Source: Deltaproteobacteria bacterium
GTDB taxonomy: Bacteria; Desulfobacterota; Binatia; UBA9968
Assembly (NCBI GenBank): GCA_016184235.1
Contig: JACPDC010000252.1
Span: forward strand, 1 to 7,317
Length of the DNA stretch: 7,317 nt
Reading direction: 5' to 3'
A program made the position numbers and the translations under genes. Positions 5,051 through 7,317 of this stretch are shown one piece after another; position 1 is the stretch's first letter; each line of letters opens with the position of its first letter. Under the pieces are notes generated by a model. It had not been told where the DNA came from, made no database searches, and worked only from the letters and a program-made list of their open reading frames with translations.

Positions 5051-6513
5051 GCCTGCACGCGCTAACCCTCCACGACCTGCACGGAAAACTCGAGAAGCGC
5101 GAGGTTTCCTCTGTGGAGATCACCGAATCGGTCTTTCAGAGGATCTCGAGCACCGAGGAGAAGCTGCACTGCTATATCACGCTCTGCCGCGACGCCGCCG
5201 TGCAAGAGGCCAAGCGGGCCGACGAGCGGCTGAAGCGGGGCGAGGCCTCTGCGCCGCTATTGGGCATCCCTGTCGCTCTCAAGGATATTTTTCTCACCCG
5301 GGGGCTCCGCACCACCTGCGCCTCGAAGATACTCGGAAGCTTCATCCCCCCTTATGACGCGACCACGGTAAGAAAATTGAAGGAGGCCGGGGCCGTCGTC
5401 ACCGGCAAGACCAACATGGACGAATTCGCCATGGGCTCGTCGACGGAGAATTCCGCCTTCGCTGCCACCCGCAATCCCTGGAACCCGGAGCGGGTCCCGG
5501 GAGGCTCCTCGGGCGGCTCGGCGGCCGCGGTGGCCGCGGACCAATGCATCGCCGCTCTCGGCACCGACACGGGCGGCTCGATCCGCCAGCCCGCTTCCTG
5601 CTGCGGGATCGTCGGCATGAAGCCCACTTACGGCCGGGTGAGCCGCTACGGCGTCATCGCCTTCGCCTCTTCGCTCGATCAGGTCGGCCCGATGACCAAG
5701 GATGTCACCGATTGCGCCCTGATGCTCGAGGCGATCGCCGGCCACGACCCGTCGGACTCGACTTCGGTCGACGCGCCCGCGCCGGCTTATGCCGGCTTTT
5801 TGAACGGCGATATCAAAGGACTGAGAGTGGGAATCCCCAAGGAGTATTTCATCAAGGGGATACAGCCGGAGGTGGAACAGGGGGTGAAGGATGCGATACG
5901 CGTGATCGAGAGGAATGGCGCCGGGGTCGAGGAGATCTCGCTCCCCCACACGGAATATGCGGTCGCCGTTTACTACATCATCGCCACGGCCGAGGCCAGC
6001 TCCAACCTGGCGCGCTACGACGGCATGAAGTACGGCTATCGCGCCCCGGCCAGGGATCTCACCGAAACCTATATGAAGAGCAGGGAGGAGGGATTCGGAG
6101 CGGAGGTGAAGCGGCGGATCATGCTCGGGACCTATGCGCTGTCGGCCGGCTACTACGATGCCTACTACCTCAAGGCGCAGAAGGTGCGGGCCCTGATCAA
6201 AAGGGATTTTGCGGAGGCGTTCCGAAAATGCGACGCTATCGTCACCCCGACGGCCCCGACCACCGCGTTCAAGATCGGAGAAAAGACCCAGGATCCTTTA
6301 CAGATGTATCTATCGGATATTTTCACCATCTCGGTGAATCTCGCCGGACTCCCGGGCCTCTCCCTGCCGTGCGGCTTCGACGGAGACGGGCTGCCTATCG
6401 GGATGCAGATCATCGGGAAACATTTCGACGAAGCCACGATTCTCAAGCTGGCATTCGCCTACGAGCAGGCGACCGAGTGGCATAAGAAGAAACCGATACT
6501 CGACCATGGATAA
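5047..6513 (+). CDS. gatA: Asp/Glu-tRNA amidotransferase subunit A
   Basis: GatA is the glutaminase subunit of GatCAB. It frees ammonia from glutamine, which GatB uses to amidate Glu-tRNA(Gln) and/or Asp-tRNA(Asn), so the organism probably lacks GlnRS, AsnRS or both. The 488-residue protein carries the amidase-signature Ser-cisSer-Lys triad: Lys79 in VALKDIF, cis-Ser154 in PGGSSGGSAAAVAA, and nucleophile Ser178 in GTDTGGSIRQPA. These positions equal those of the Staphylococcus aureus enzyme as I recall them. MKPTYGRVSRYG (191-202), DQVGPMT (211-217) and GLPGLSLPCG near the C-terminus are also typical, and the end (EQATEWHKKKPIL) is complete. It overlaps gatC by ATGA. Downstream, where gatB often follows, a different gene starts eight bases inside the gatA end. 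Confidence 0.99.
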   Translation: MSLHALTLHDLHGKLEKREVSSVEITESVFQRISSTEEKLHCYITLCRDAAVQEAKRADERLKRGEASAPLLGIPVALKDIFLTRGLRTTCASKILGSFIPPYDATTVRKLKEAGAVVTGKTNMDEFAMGSSTENSAFAATRNPWNPERVPGGSSGGSAAAVAADQCIAALGTDTGGSIRQPASCCGIVGMKPTYGRVSRYGVIAFASSLDQVGPMTKDVTDCALMLEAIAGHDPSDSTSVDAPAPAYAGFLNGDIKGLRVGIPKEYFIKGIQPEVEQGVKDAIRVIERNGAGVEEISLPHTEYAVAVYYIIATAEASSNLARYDGMKYGYRAPARDLTETYMKSREEGFGAEVKRRIMLGTYALSAGYYDAYYLKAQKVRALIKRDFAEAFRKCDAIVTPTAPTTAFKIGEKTQDPLQMYLSDIFTISVNLAGLPGLSLPCGFDGDGLPIGMQIIGKHFDEATILKLAFAYEQATEWHKKKPILDHG

Positions 6514-7317
6514 TACGTTGACTTCTTTGATCTCGAGTCGGCTCCCTCGTCTAGCCGAACTGCTGGGGAGTCGCAACCTTGGTGCCCGGAAGCGCGAGTT
6601 TGAGCAACTCGGTATGCTTCCGCTTTGGCAGGTGGAACAAGACCTTGAGCTTCTGACACGCCACTTACCATGCGCTAAAATCGCAACCGCCTACCGAAAG
6701 TTGCTGCAAAATGCCGGGCAGTTCCTCGCGGCGATGTACGAAATTAGAGTTGCAGCCATGCTAGCTCCCATTGCCGATCAGTTGGAACTTGCACCGAAGG
6801 TTGGCGCAGCCAAATGCGACCTGAAGTGCGAGTTTGAGGGGCAAGAAGTATTCCTCGAAGTCACGACCAGGGAGGATAGGTTCCCGCCTCTTTACGGGTC
6901 GGATACCATTGCTGATGATACGCATGTTTATGGTCGCGTCACCGTCGAGGCAGCCTTTGATCCGACCACTGCTAGAGATAATTCAGAGATCCGAGGAATT
7001 CCCGCCTCCCAGGAGTTACGCCAAAGAGCTACGAAAGAACTTGACCAACTCCCGTCCGGGAAACCGACAGTTTTGGTCATTGGAGCACGCGGAGGCCGCT
7101 CAGAAGATATAGAGGCGGCCCTCTGGGGTGATGAGGTTTACAAGGCTAATTCTCTAGGTCCTCCACTTAGAAAGGAGCGAGTTGCCAACGGGCTCTTTTG
7201 TCTCCCTGACGACATGGGAGGAACATCCCGCATAAGCGCTCTCGTATGGATGAAGCTAGTTCCACACTTTCACGATGTGAGAGTCCATAGTCGTTTGTTT
7301 ACAAACCCGCGGGCGGC
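6506..7317 (+). CDS. Unrecognised gene, possible PD-(D/E)XK-like protein (partial, runs off right edge)
   Basis: ATG at 6506 overlaps the gatA stop by eight bases, and the frame stays open for 270 codons to the window edge, so the C-terminus is missing. I do not recognise the family. A helical N-terminal region (1-90) ends in MYEIRVAAML (77-86) with Glu79. It is followed by KCDLKCEFEGQEVFLEVTT (103-121), whose Asp105...Glu118-Val-Thr120 pattern resembles the central strands of PD-(D/E)XK nucleases, with Thr where the catalytic Lys usually is. Later segments are KPTVLVIGAR (186-195, strand-like), RISALVWMK (242-250) and RLFTNPRA (263-270). Codon choice is clearly less GC-biased at third positions than in gatA (many CTT, GTT, ACT and TTG), which suggests a different history. 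No strong Shine-Dalgarno is present; expression may depend on coupling to gatA. It is not gatB. The nuclease-like reading is an inference at about one-third confidence; the open frame itself is solid. Confidence 0.8.
   Translation, partial: MDNTLTSLISSRLPRLAELLGSRNLGARKREFEQLGMLPLWQVEQDLELLTRHLPCAKIATAYRKLLQNAGQFLAAMYEIRVAAMLAPIADQLELAPKVGAAKCDLKCEFEGQEVFLEVTTREDRFPPLYGSDTIADDTHVYGRVTVEAAFDPTTARDNSEIRGIPASQELRQRATKELDQLPSGKPTVLVIGARGGRSEDIEAALWGDEVYKANSLGPPLRKERVANGLFCLPDDMGGTSRISALVWMKLVPHFHDVRVHSRLFTNPRA

Noticed and set aside
5257..5949. 230-codon minus-strand frame opposite gatA
   Set aside because: It is antisense to conserved GatA catalytic blocks and has no recognisable motif.
5544..6485. 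313-codon plus-strand frame within gatA
   Set aside because: It is an out-of-frame shadow of gatA, rich in Arg, Gly and His as expected from frameshifted GC-rich coding DNA.

Overview
The window is a GC-rich bacterial chromosome segment dominated by housekeeping genes for translation. The use of GatCAB, an rnhB-yraN pair, CCA-encoding tRNA genes, and A+T-richer mini-repeats in nearly every gap recall deltaproteobacteria-like or related deep lineages (Desulfobacterota, Methylomirabilota and similar). This placement is an inference from style, not proof.

Layout. Bases 1-342 (minus) hold the N-terminal part of a putative lipoprotein with an HEFKH motif, cut by the left edge; its GTG start is fixed by an in-frame stop and a strong ribosome binding site just upstream. 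Bases 464-1462 (minus) encode a PLP fold-type IV aminotransferase. Bases 1566-1978 (minus) hold three tRNA genes: Arg(ACG), Ser(GCT) and Ser(TGA). Next on the same strand come serS (2066-3337), yraN (3362-3808) and rnhB (3798-4601). In transcription order this gives rnhB, yraN, serS, tRNA-Ser(TGA), tRNA-Ser(GCT), tRNA-Arg(ACG), aminotransferase, lipoprotein. After a divergent intergenic region (4602-4762), gatC and gatA run rightward with a 4-base overlap. A further gene, translationally linked to gatA and cut by the right edge, starts at 6506. It is not gatB and looks like an accessory gene, possibly with a PD-(D/E)XK-like nuclease core.

How the genes work together. SerS charges the two serine tRNAs encoded directly behind it. 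GatC and GatA are two subunits of the amidotransferase that converts misacylated Glu-tRNA(Gln) and/or Asp-tRNA(Asn). RnhB removes RNA from RNA-DNA hybrids. YraN is a conserved endonuclease-fold protein of uncertain role that often neighbours rnhB.

The most unusual aspect is repeat structure. Five gaps or gene starts carry short arrays with a 7-base period, each with a different unit, several arranged as inverted pairs. A different, 9-base repeat built on TTGAAC/GTTCAA lies inside coding sequence: it supplies most of the N-terminus of YraN and flanks an in-frame insertion of roughly 45 residues between the active-site blocks of RNase HII. I see no CRISPR array, insertion sequence or complete defence system; the truncated gene at the right edge is the best lead for something accessory.
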